Shown here in pieces: positions 18,451-25,228 of a DNA stretch of 34,267 bases (the stretch's first letter is position 1; the number at the start of each line of letters is the position of its first letter). A program made the position numbers and the translations under genes. The notes under the pieces were generated by a model. The model had not been told where the DNA came from, did no database searches, and saw only the letters and a list, made by a program, of their open reading frames with translations. This stretch comes from Marinibacterium sp. GTDB lineage: Bacteria; Pseudomonadota; Alphaproteobacteria; Rhodobacterales; Rhodobacteraceae. Where the stretch lies: contig JAOXSC010000111.1 of the NCBI GenBank assembly GCA_025800215.1, positions 1 through 34,267 on the forward strand. Reading direction: 5' to 3'.

Positions 18451-19404
18451 TCAGGCGGCGACGTCGATGCTCAGCCGTGCGCGGATGGCGGCAGGCAGCT
18501 GACGTGCGCTCATGGCGCGCGGGAAGGGCAGTTCTTCCATTTCAGCGGTGTCGCCATAGGCCGCGACATATTCGTCGAAGTTGTCGAAGGTTGCGCGGGT
18601 GGCGTTGTCGATCAGCGTTTCGGCTTCGACGCCTTCGGCCAGCACAAGCTCGTGGGCTTCGGTTTCGATGTGGTAGACCATGAAGGTCTCAGGGCCCATT
18701 TCCGACAGCGGAACGCGCTTGATGGTTGCACCGTTCACCAGCGCACCGGCGTGGCACAGAACGCCGTCCAGCATGATGGCGTGGTCTGCGGTCACGACCA
18801 GGTCGTTGGCGGGCAGGTTGTCGCCCAGAGCGCCGGCTGCGATACGAACGGGCGAGCGACGCTCGCTGCCGCCGAACACGGTCGACACGGTCTGACGGCC
18901 GATCCACTTGACGGCAACGTCCTTACCATCGGCGGTGCGAACCAGGTCACCCATTTCCAGGGTTTCCACGGCTTTTTCGCCTTCGGGGGTGGCGATCATG
19001 GTGCCTTCGCCGAAGCAGAGGTTCACGATCTGACCGACCAGAGTGTCGTAGTCCGAGATGAGCGAGCCATCGCCGAACACGCGGCCTTCGGCGACCGAGG
19101 TCACGAAGTTGGAGCCGACCGAATCCACATAGGCCACGGCCTCGGCGAAGGAGACGGTGTACGAGAACGCACCGTTGCCAAGCGCGGTGATGTTACCGAT
19201 CGACGGCGGGATGAAGCCGGTCAGGTATGCATCGTTGGGATCACTGGCCGAGCCGAAGTTGCCGGTGATGGTGACTTCGGATACCGCGCCGCCCTGGAAA
19301 TCCAGGTCGTACAGAAAGATGTCGCCGGTGGTGGAGCCGTTGCGAGTCTCAGTGTTGAGGACGGTAAAGCCGTTCCCGTAGAGCTCGATGTTAGAAATAG
19401 TCAT
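18451..19404 (-). CDS. Hint-domain (Hedgehog/intein-like) protein
   Basis: This 317-residue acidic protein has a beta-rich N-terminal region (1-129), a Hint domain (about 130-270) and a short tail. The Hint domain begins at C130 in VNLCFGEGTMIATPEGEKAVETLEMGDLV, has the block-B motif TADH with H208, and a block YHIETEAHELVLAEGVEAETL (H251) as in bacterial Hint_2 proteins. There is no C-terminal intein His-Asn/Cys pair, so cleavage or ester transfer at C130, as in Hedgehog, is more likely than splicing. There is no signal peptide and no RTX repeat. All four lysines (144, 161, 166, 229) are inside the Hint domain. ATG at 19404 has GAGGG upstream. It follows the HlyC-like gene by 49 bases on the same strand, suggesting a two-gene operon. 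Its function is unknown. Confidence 0.88.
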   Translation of the reverse strand: MTISNIELYGNGFTVLNTETRNGSTTGDIFLYDLDFQGGAVSEVTITGNFGSASDPNDAYLTGFIPPSIGNITALGNGAFSYTVSFAEAVAYVDSVGSNFVTSVAEGRVFGDGSLISDYDTLVGQIVNLCFGEGTMIATPEGEKAVETLEMGDLVRTADGKDVAVKWIGRQTVSTVFGGSERRSPVRIAAGALGDNLPANDLVVTADHAIMLDGVLCHAGALVNGATIKRVPLSEMGPETFMVYHIETEAHELVLAEGVEAETLIDNATRATFDNFDEYVAAYGDTAEMEELPFPRAMSARQLPAAIRARLSIDVAA

Positions 19405-19453
19405 AATTGACCCTCAGAGAATTTATGTTTGGGATTTTCTTAGCACGAAATGA

Positions 19454-19966
19454 TCAGTGCGCCACAACGAAATCTGCACTATCGAGCAGTTTTGCCCCCG
19501 GTCGACCATTCTTTTGGCGACGCACTTCAACGATACGGTGAAGCATGCTGTTTTCATCGACGCGCAGGTAGCGAATCGACGGAACGTCGTCCGGAATATT
19601 GTCGCGCAGCCAGCGCACGGTGCCCGGAACCGACGTGCTGCCATAGGGCGCCACGAGATGGATCAGCCACATCTGCGGGCCTGACAGCCAATCCTGGGGA
19701 TCGAGCATCGTGCCCGAGATCAGCTTGGCTTCGACCTCGGGGCTCAGAAAGGCCCAGGTCACAGAACAGCGCGGCACTTCTTCAAAGCGCAGAACCTGAA
19801 AGAACCCCAGGTCGATGGGCGGCTGCAGTATCCGGCGGAACAGGTTCACAGGCATCTGCTGGAAGGTCCGCGACCGAAGATACAGAAAGCTCAGATCGCC
19901 ATAGGCCTGAAGCTGACCGGCGGTGGGAAATTCCGGCGTCGGCTGCTTAACCCCTTTTTGCAACAT
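19454..19966 (-). CDS. HlyC-like (toxin-activating lysine-acyltransferase family) protein
   Basis: This 170-residue protein has the same length as HlyC, which transfers acyl groups from acyl carrier protein to lysines of RTX toxins in the cytoplasm. Matches in order are the MPVNLF block, TWAFLSPEVEAKLI (HlyC CSWANLSLENEIKYL), DWLSGPQMWLIHLVAPYG (HlyC DWTSGDRKWFIDWIAPFG) and IRYLRVD (HlyC IRVD). By gap-free local alignment to recalled HlyC, catalytic His23 corresponds to F35 and Asp92 to H103, so activity may be altered or lost. The start is ATG at 19966 with AAGGA about nine bases upstream; a longer frame to 20047 lacks support. No RTX toxin gene is in the window; the neighbour in the operon is the Hint-domain protein. 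Confidence 0.83.
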   Translation of the reverse strand: MLQKGVKQPTPEFPTAGQLQAYGDLSFLYLRSRTFQQMPVNLFRRILQPPIDLGFFQVLRFEEVPRCSVTWAFLSPEVEAKLISGTMLDPQDWLSGPQMWLIHLVAPYGSTSVPGTVRWLRDNIPDDVPSIRYLRVDENSMLHRIVEVRRQKNGRPGAKLLDSADFVVAH

Positions 19967-20018
19967 GGCGGTGTCCTTTCTATGGCATAAATCAATGTGG
20001 TCCGGGCCTGTGGGCCCC

Positions 20019-20047
20019 TTAAAACGCAGAGAATCGACACCCTGCAA
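20019..20047 (-). promoter_or_regulatory. Possible promoter of the HlyC-like/Hint operon
   Basis: On the minus strand, TTGCAG (20047-20042) is separated by 17 bases from TTTTAA (20024-20019), about 50 bases upstream of the HlyC-like start. A small GGGCC/GGCCC hairpin (20004-20017) lies in the predicted leader. Match to consensus is moderate. Confidence 0.35.
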
Positions 20048-20173
20048 GCGCTATCCGTATCCCAACGTCACAATCGCACGGGCCTGTTGCCGCAAAGGCC
20101 GCAGCAATGGGCAGGGAGACCCGGCCAAGACTGGGGTGGGCTGTCCTAAGATCTGATGACCATGTGGCCGCGA

Positions 20174-20719
20174 TCAGCCATAGGGCTCGATCAGGTCGGC
20201 CTCGATGGAATAGCCGACCTCGGCCAGTTGCGTGGCCGACGCACGGCTGGCAAAGGTGCCGGTGACAAACACTGGCTCGAACAGGCCCCGGAATTCATAA
20301 GGCTCTGCCGTGGTCACAAAGATCAGCTGATTGGGTGGTGGCGGCGGCACGTGGATGCAGGCCCCCACATAGGGCACCAGCAGCAGGCTCGACACGCCTG
20401 TCCCATCATAATCGAGCGGCACCACATACCCCGGGATCCGCACCTGCCGACCGTCGAATTCGGTGGTGATCTGACCGCCCGTATCCTGGCTGAACGGGGT
20501 ATCAAGCTGCCCGTGCTCAACGACGCCCAGCTGGCGCAGGCGCTGCATGGTCATCCCCTCCCCTTCCGGCACCAGATCGGCCCAGTCAAGCGTCACCACC
20601 GCATCCGCACGCACACGGCCCGCCACCCCGATTGCGGCAAGTGACAGGGCCATCATGCCCCTGCGCGTCAAAGGGGCGGGGCGGTGTCGGGCAGAGAAAC
20701 GATCAGTCAAGGGCAGCAC
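20174..20719 (-). CDS. DUF3299 domain protein, last gene of the Zrg-like operon
   Basis: This 181-residue exported protein belongs to the DUF3299 family, recognised by VRIPGYVVPLDYDGTGVSSLLLVPYVGACIHVPPPPPNQLIFV. The N-terminus carries an Arg-Arg followed by a hydrophobic stretch (TRRGMMALSLAAIGVAG) and a cleavage-like ADA, so it may use the Tat or Sec pathway. The start is taken as GTG at 20719, overlapping the upstream gene by 17 bases, though a start at the internal Met pair cannot be excluded. DUF3299 genes are found next to DUF2796 and MacB-like ABC genes in zinc-regulated clusters. The biochemical role is unknown; a periplasmic accessory to metal transport is an inference from context. 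Confidence 0.85.
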   Translation of the reverse strand: MLPLTDRFSARHRPAPLTRRGMMALSLAAIGVAGRVRADAVVTLDWADLVPEGEGMTMQRLRQLGVVEHGQLDTPFSQDTGGQITTEFDGRQVRIPGYVVPLDYDGTGVSSLLLVPYVGACIHVPPPPPNQLIFVTTAEPYEFRGLFEPVFVTGTFASRASATQLAEVGYSIEADLIEPYG

Positions 20720-21758
20720 TTTCAGAAGCGATCATCACGTATTGGTTGAGCGCAATAAGATCGTAAGGGTTGCGCACCACCCCCTGGTCAAGAAGTGTGA
20801 CAAAGGGTGCATGAAAACTCCAGTCCCCGCGCACCCCGAACTGGCGCGCGATGGCACCGCCCAGGCCCACATCCTGCGACAGGATCGGCCCCAGGCGCGT
20901 GGCGATGCCAGCCCCCAGGTCGGGGTCGAAAAACGCGTGGATCGCCAGCGCTTCGATCAGCTGCTCGCGGATCTCGATGGGGATGGTCCGGTCAGTGACC
21001 AGCGCCTCGACCTCGGCTACGCCCACATCGCCAGTCAGTTCGATCAGCGCGGTGGCATAGGCCCCCAGATAGGCAGGCGGTTCGGCGTCATGGGCGCGGG
21101 TCAGGCCCCGGCGCAGAAAGGGAACCGCATCGGCATCCCCGCTCAGCCCCAGCAGCAACAGCCGGATCGGGCGCAGATCAGCGTCCTGGGGCTGGTCGAT
21201 CAGGGCCAGCACCTCGGGCACGTCGACCTTCAGGTCCAGCGCCTGCAGGATCTCATAGGGCGCGCGGTCCAGCTCGCGATAGGCCAGGTGGCGCAGGGCC
21301 GGGTTGTCATGCCCGTGCAGGGCGGCAAAGATCTCGAACCGTTCGAAATCGCCGTCGATCTCCCAATGGTCAAGTTTGGGGGCCACCGTGTCGATCAGCG
21401 CGCGGTAATCGGGATCCAGATAGGCCAGTTCACGCCAGGGCCCATAGGCGCCATCGCGGGCAAAGAGCACCGCGTCATCCGGCGCAGCCTCAAGCCGATG
21501 GCGCGTCAGCGGATCCAGATCAAAGGGCAGATCGGCGTCCCCCGCATGCCCCCGGATCGCCGACACCGCAACAAACCGCGTTGGATCCGTCGGGTCAGGA
21601 CGGGCCAGCACGATATGATCACTGCCCAGCATCCGGTCAATCACCGTGGGCGCGGGCGTATAGGTGTGAAAGCTGCAGGCCAGCGCCAGCGCGCCCGCCA
21701 TCAGCCACAACACCAGGGCGACCGCGCCCCGTTTCAGCCAGTTTCCAAGATCCGTCAC
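20703..21758 (-). CDS. Exported protein of unknown function in the Zrg-like operon
   Basis: This 351-residue protein starts with a signal sequence (WLKRGAVALVLWLMAGALALA) followed by CSFHTYTPAP; the cysteine context is not a canonical lipobox, so a soluble periplasmic form is as likely as a lipoprotein. The rest looks largely helical, with leucine- and alanine-rich segments that resemble degenerate HEAT-like repeats (for example ALRHLAYRELDRAPYEILQAL and EIREQLIEALAIHAFF). I do not recognise a catalytic motif. Start and stop overlap its neighbours (ATGA with the permease, 17 bases with the DUF3299 gene), so it is clearly part of the operon and probably works with the ABC transporter in the periplasm. 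Confidence 0.85.
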   Translation of the reverse strand: MTDLGNWLKRGAVALVLWLMAGALALACSFHTYTPAPTVIDRMLGSDHIVLARPDPTDPTRFVAVSAIRGHAGDADLPFDLDPLTRHRLEAAPDDAVLFARDGAYGPWRELAYLDPDYRALIDTVAPKLDHWEIDGDFERFEIFAALHGHDNPALRHLAYRELDRAPYEILQALDLKVDVPEVLALIDQPQDADLRPIRLLLLGLSGDADAVPFLRRGLTRAHDAEPPAYLGAYATALIELTGDVGVAEVEALVTDRTIPIEIREQLIEALAIHAFFDPDLGAGIATRLGPILSQDVGLGGAIARQFGVRGDWSFHAPFVTLLDQGVVRNPYDLIALNQYVMIASESAALD

Positions 21759-23008
21759 ATCTTCACCATCATGCCATCTGCCAGCGACTGGCGATAGGCG
21801 CGCCAGGCGGGCACCAGACTGACCAGCCCTGCCGCCAGAACCACCGCGCCCAGCATCAGCCAGTCCCGCCCGCCTGGACCATCAAGCGCAATATAAAGCC
21901 CGAACGCGCTGTCGAGAAGCGGCCGCAGCATCACAAGCGCGCCATAGAGCAGCCCCAGGCCAAGCACAGCCCCCGCAAGCGCCATCAGCAACGCTTCGGC
22001 CAGCAGCAGCACAACGATCGCGCCCGGCCCTGCCCCCACCGCGCGCAGGATCGCCATTTCGCGGCGCCGCGCGCTCAGCCCCGACAGGATCATCGCCGCC
22101 ATGCCCAGCAGCGCGGTTACCACCACCATGCCCGACACTGCCGTCAGCGCGGTTTCGGCCACGCCGACGATCTCCCACAGCTCTTGCAGGGCGACGCCGG
22201 GCAGCACCGCCAGCAGGGGTTCGGACGGGTAGGTGTTGATCGCGCGCTGCAACCCAAAGATCTGCAGCCGCGATTTCACCCCGATCAGGGCGGCCGTGAT
22301 CGCCTGCGGCTGAAGGTCCATCGCCCGCAACGCATCGGCCGGGGTGGCGGGCCCGGCTTTGCGCCCGCCGCCCTGCCAGTCCACATGGATGGCTTCGATG
22401 GCCTCAAGGCTCACGATCACCGTGCGGTCCACGGGCGTGCCGGTCTTGGCCAGGATCCCCGAAATGCGGAACGGCGTGTCGTCGTGATGGCTGAAGGATG
22501 CCAGCCCGTGGGCCACGACGATGGGATCCCCCACGCTGTAGCCCAGCGTTTCGGCCACATCCGCGCCGATCACCGCATCAAAGAGATCACCCATGATCAC
22601 GCCATCCCGCAGCACCAGCCCGCGCCCGCCGCGATATTTGTAGCGCTCGAAATACTCAGGCGTGGTGCCCATCACCCGGAACTGCCGGTGGCTGTCGCCC
22701 AGCGAAATCGGCACGATCCAGTCGACTTCTGGACGGGCGGCAATGTCTTCAAAGCTCTGCCAGGTGACGTTGTTGGTGGCGTTGCCGATGCGGAACACCG
22801 AATAGAGCAACAGCTGCACCCCGCCCGAGCGCGCGCCCATGATCAGATCGGTGTCGGAAATCGTGTCGGCAAAGCTGGCCCGCGCCCCGGTGCGCAGCTT
22901 TTCAACGCCCAGAAACAGCGCCACCGACAGCGCGATGGCAAAGACCGTCAGCGCCACCGTCAGCCAGCGGCTACGCAGCGATGCCAGCGCCAGACGCCAC
23001 AGGCTCAT
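21755..23008 (-). CDS. FtsX/MacB-type ABC transporter permease (Zrg-like operon)
   Basis: This 417-residue permease has the MacB/LolC topology: one N-terminal membrane helix (about 12-35, WLTVALTVFAIALSVALFLGVEKL), a periplasmic domain of about 230 residues, and three C-terminal helices in the FtsX domain (GMVVVTALLGMAAMILSGLSARRREMAILRAVGAGPGAIVVLLLAEALLMALAG region). The sequence SARRREMAILRAVGA is a hallmark of the family. Start and stop overlap both neighbours as ATGA. Such permeases usually drive mechanical work across the periplasm rather than classical import, which makes a direct zinc-channel role uncertain. The partner ATPase is encoded immediately upstream. Confidence 0.9.
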   Translation of the reverse strand: MSLWRLALASLRSRWLTVALTVFAIALSVALFLGVEKLRTGARASFADTISDTDLIMGARSGGVQLLLYSVFRIGNATNNVTWQSFEDIAARPEVDWIVPISLGDSHRQFRVMGTTPEYFERYKYRGGRGLVLRDGVIMGDLFDAVIGADVAETLGYSVGDPIVVAHGLASFSHHDDTPFRISGILAKTGTPVDRTVIVSLEAIEAIHVDWQGGGRKAGPATPADALRAMDLQPQAITAALIGVKSRLQIFGLQRAINTYPSEPLLAVLPGVALQELWEIVGVAETALTAVSGMVVVTALLGMAAMILSGLSARRREMAILRAVGAGPGAIVVLLLAEALLMALAGAVLGLGLLYGALVMLRPLLDSAFGLYIALDGPGGRDWLMLGAVVLAAGLVSLVPAWRAYRQSLADGMMVKM

Positions 23009-23721
23009 ACAGCCCCCCGCGTGATGCGCGCAATGTCGGGCAGCGCCAGCTGTCGATCAAAGCGGGGCGCCAGCCGGTCATCATGGCTGACCAGCAGCAG
23101 CGTCGCACCGGCCTGTGCCACCTGATCAAACAGAAGATCCACGAACCCCGCCTGCGCCTGCGCATCCAGCGCCGAGGTCGGTTCATCCGCCACAATCAGC
23201 GGCGGCTGCCCGATCATGGCGCGGGCCACGGCGATGCGCTGTTGCTGGCCGACGCTCAACCGGGCCGCCGGGATCGCCAGCACCTGCGGATCAAGCCCCA
23301 GCTCGTCCGCCAGCCGCCGCGCCTGTGCTTGCGGATCGGGGCAGTTGGCGCGCCGCGCCGGGGCAAATCGCAGCGGCAGCAGGATATTCGCCTCGCCGCT
23401 GAGATAGGGGATCAGGTTGAACATCTGGAAGATCACCCCGATCCCGTCGGCCCGCGCCCGGTCGCGCGCCCGCGCCCCCAGCGTCGCCAGATCCCGCCCG
23501 TCCAGCCGTACCGCGCCCCGATCAGGCGCGAGGATGCCGCAGATCAGGCTGAGCAGTGTCGATTTGCCCGACCCGCTTGGGCCGTGCAGAAACAGGCTCT
23601 GACCGCGCGGGATGGTCAGCCGGGGCACGTCGATGCCAAAGCCCGATCCGGGCCAGCGATAGGCCAGCCCTGACAGATCCAGCATCGGATCCTCCACCGG
23701 ATCGGTCATCGGATCGGCCAT
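23005..23721 (-). CDS. MacB/LolD-type ABC transporter ATP-binding protein (Zrg-like operon)
   Basis: This 238-residue ATPase has Walker A GPSGSGKS (47-54), a Q-loop at VIFQMFNLIPYLSGEANILLPL, signature LSVGQ (155-159) and Walker B LIVADE (175-180) followed by PTSALD and an LLLVSHD switch His. The QMFNLIPYLS stretch is typical of the MacB/LolD class that pairs with FtsX-like permeases. Three Met codons are possible starts; the third, at 23685, has GGAGG five bases upstream and may be the real one, with homology starting at LDLSGLAYRW. The gene follows the DUF2796 gene closely and overlaps the permease gene as ATGA. Confidence 0.9.
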   Translation of the reverse strand: MADPMTDPVEDPMLDLSGLAYRWPGSGFGIDVPRLTIPRGQSLFLHGPSGSGKSTLLSLICGILAPDRGAVRLDGRDLATLGARARDRARADGIGVIFQMFNLIPYLSGEANILLPLRFAPARRANCPDPQAQARRLADELGLDPQVLAIPAARLSVGQQQRIAVARAMIGQPPLIVADEPTSALDAQAQAGFVDLLFDQVAQAGATLLLVSHDDRLAPRFDRQLALPDIARITRGAV

Positions 23722-23733
23722 CGCTTGGGCCCT

Positions 23734-24462
23734 TCAGTAGAGCGCTGACAGATCCAGGTTGGGCACTGCGCGTGTGACCTCGAACGCCTGCGCCCCGCTG
23801 GCTGACACCGTCTGAACATCCAGCTCAAGGGCATTGGGGAAGACTTCGAAATACACGAATTCCATGACCCCTAGCGCCTGCACATCGCTGCAGGTCAGGC
23901 TGTATTCACCGACAAAGGCGGTATGGTCGGCACCGTCGCCCGAGTGATCGTGGTCATCATGATCGGCGTGATCTGCGTGATCCGCGTGATCGTCATGGGC
24001 GTGATCCGCATGATCATCATGCGCATGGTCGTCGTGGTCGTCATGGTCCGCGTGGTCGTCATGGTCGTCGTGGCCCGCGTGGTCATGATCATTATGCGCC
24101 TGGTCGTCATGCCCGTGATCGTCGTGATCGTCATGATCCTCATCGCCCAGCAGGCTCACATCGGCTGTGGTCACGCGGCAGCCGGCGAGATCGGACACCA
24201 CAAACAGCTCAAGCGGCATCGACAGCGCCAGTTTGGCGGTTTCGATGGCAGCCTTGTCCTCGGGCGTTTCGGCGGGGTGCTCAAACCCCACAATATCGGC
24301 ACCGGGCGCTTCCAGCCGCATCTGCACCACATCGCCTTCGATGGCCAGTTCCAGCGCACCCACCCCGTGCACATGCGCATCCAGCGCGCGCGTTTCGTCC
24401 GCATGGGCGACCCCCAGGCCCGCCACAAGAACCCCCACTGTCGACATCATCACACCACGCAT
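23734..24462 (-). CDS. zrgA: DUF2796 His/Asp-rich periplasmic zinc-binding protein (ZrgA-like)
   Basis: This 242-residue protein is secreted to the periplasm (signal peptide 1-21, cleavage after AHA). The mature start LDAHVHGVGALELAIEG and the FEHPAETPEDKAAI segment are typical of DUF2796/ZrgA. A tract from about 107 to 180 is almost entirely His, Asp and Ala (repeats of DHADH and DDHDDH), expected to bind several Zn2+ ions. The C-terminal part has C191 and the conserved VMEFVYFEVFPNALELDV. C95 and C191 could form a disulfide. The start, ATG at 24462, has an excellent AGGAGGTGA site, and a Zur-type palindrome lies 33 bases upstream. It heads a five-gene operon of the zinc-regulated type described in Vibrio and Pseudomonas. 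Confidence 0.92.
   Translation of the reverse strand: MRGVMMSTVGVLVAGLGVAHADETRALDAHVHGVGALELAIEGDVVQMRLEAPGADIVGFEHPAETPEDKAAIETAKLALSMPLELFVVSDLAGCRVTTADVSLLGDEDHDDHDDHGHDDQAHNDHDHAGHDDHDDHADHDDHDDHAHDDHADHAHDDHADHADHADHDDHDHSGDGADHTAFVGEYSLTCSDVQALGVMEFVYFEVFPNALELDVQTVSASGAQAFEVTRAVPNLDLSALY
23938..24145. repeat. Degenerate GTGATC/GTCATG-type repeat encoding the His/Asp tract
   Basis: The DNA here consists mostly of imperfect units of GTGATC, GTCATG and GCGTGATC, which on the minus strand encode the His-Asp-Ala repeats of the ZrgA-like protein. Length variation by slippage is plausible. There are no regular spacers, so it is not a CRISPR array. Confidence 0.8.
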
Positions 24463-24494
24463 TGCGTCACCTCCTGACTCATCCGACAGCAGTT

Positions 24495-24511
24495 ATGTTA
24501 TAGGATAACAT
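24495..24511. promoter_or_regulatory. Zur-type operator upstream of the zrgA-like gene
   Basis: ATGTTAT at 24495-24501 and ATAACAT at 24505-24511 form a perfect seven-base inverted repeat around AGG, matching the proteobacterial Zur box core (ATGTTATAnnATAACAT type). On the minus strand it covers a TATAAC hexamer suitable as a -10 element, so bound Zur would block transcription when zinc is plentiful. It lies 33 bases from the ATG of the first gene of the operon. Confidence 0.82.
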
Positions 24512-24535
24512 CCCCGTAAAGCCCCAAGCGCCGCG

Positions 24536-25228
24536 TCAAAAGGCCGAAGTCGGGGTCGATGCCGCATGGCTGTACATGCGGCGGACGCTCCATTCCACGG
24601 CATTGCGCATGGTGCTGCCAAGGGCGCGGTCAAAGGCATTGACCGTGTCGATGGTCGCTTCGGTCGGGGCATAGGCCACCTTTTCAAAGCTTTTGGAGGC
24701 GATGATGCGATCCTCGAACGCGTCCACCACCTTGACGTTCAGCCGCACGGTGATCTCCAGCGGCTCGCCATTAGGTGCGGGACGGTCAGGCACGCTGGCC
24801 TGGAATTCACGCAGATCGGGCACGATCAGATAATCGGCCCGCAGACCCACGGCCGAGCGGCCCACCGCCGCCACGCGATCGCTGTTTTCATAGCTTTCGA
24901 TCAGCAGCGACTGCACGATGACCGGCGCGCGGTCGACCCAGCGGGCACGCGGCAGATATTGCACCTGCAGCGGATTGGGCAGCACCGCGATCCGGTCGGT
25001 GTTCACCGCTGCGGTGGCCGTGGGTTCTTCGACCACGATCTGCTGCGTCAGGCGCGGCAGGTTCGATGCAAAGGTGCTTTTGGGTGTCAGCTGATACAGA
25101 TCGGTGGGCGTGGCCACCGCATTCAGCGTCCCCAGCCCGGCGCAGCCGGACAGCAACAGGGCCAGCGCGGCGGCGGAAACAAGACGACGCGGCAGGCCCG
25201 CCATCGGGGCCATCAGGGTGGCGATCAT
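24536..25228 (-). CDS. ABC-type transport auxiliary lipoprotein (PqiC-like) of the MCE operon
   Basis: This 230-residue lipoprotein has a signal peptide ending in the lipobox LLSGC with C29. It continues with LYQLTPKSTF and PTATAAVNTDRIAVLPNPLQVQYLPRARWVDRAPVIVQSLLIESYENSDRV, a pattern typical of the ABC_trans_aux/PqiC family, which act in the periplasm, probably anchored in the outer membrane, next to MCE proteins. The start overlaps the stop of the MCE gene as ATGA, confirming operon membership. The family is thought to help an MCE conduit dock at the outer membrane. It is the last gene of the four-gene operon; the Zur site and zrgA-like gene follow 25 to 75 bases downstream. Confidence 0.9.
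   Translation of the reverse strand: MIATLMAPMAGLPRRLVSAAALALLLSGCAGLGTLNAVATPTDLYQLTPKSTFASNLPRLTQQIVVEEPTATAAVNTDRIAVLPNPLQVQYLPRARWVDRAPVIVQSLLIESYENSDRVAAVGRSAVGLRADYLIVPDLREFQASVPDRPAPNGEPLEITVRLNVKVVDAFEDRIIASKSFEKVAYAPTEATIDTVNAFDRALGSTMRNAVEWSVRRMYSHAASTPTSAF

Noticed and set aside
23938-24145. Repeat-rich stretch considered as a CRISPR array or tandem-repeat mobile element
   Set aside because: The units are short and irregular, without spacers, and encode the His/Asp tract of the DUF2796 protein in frame.
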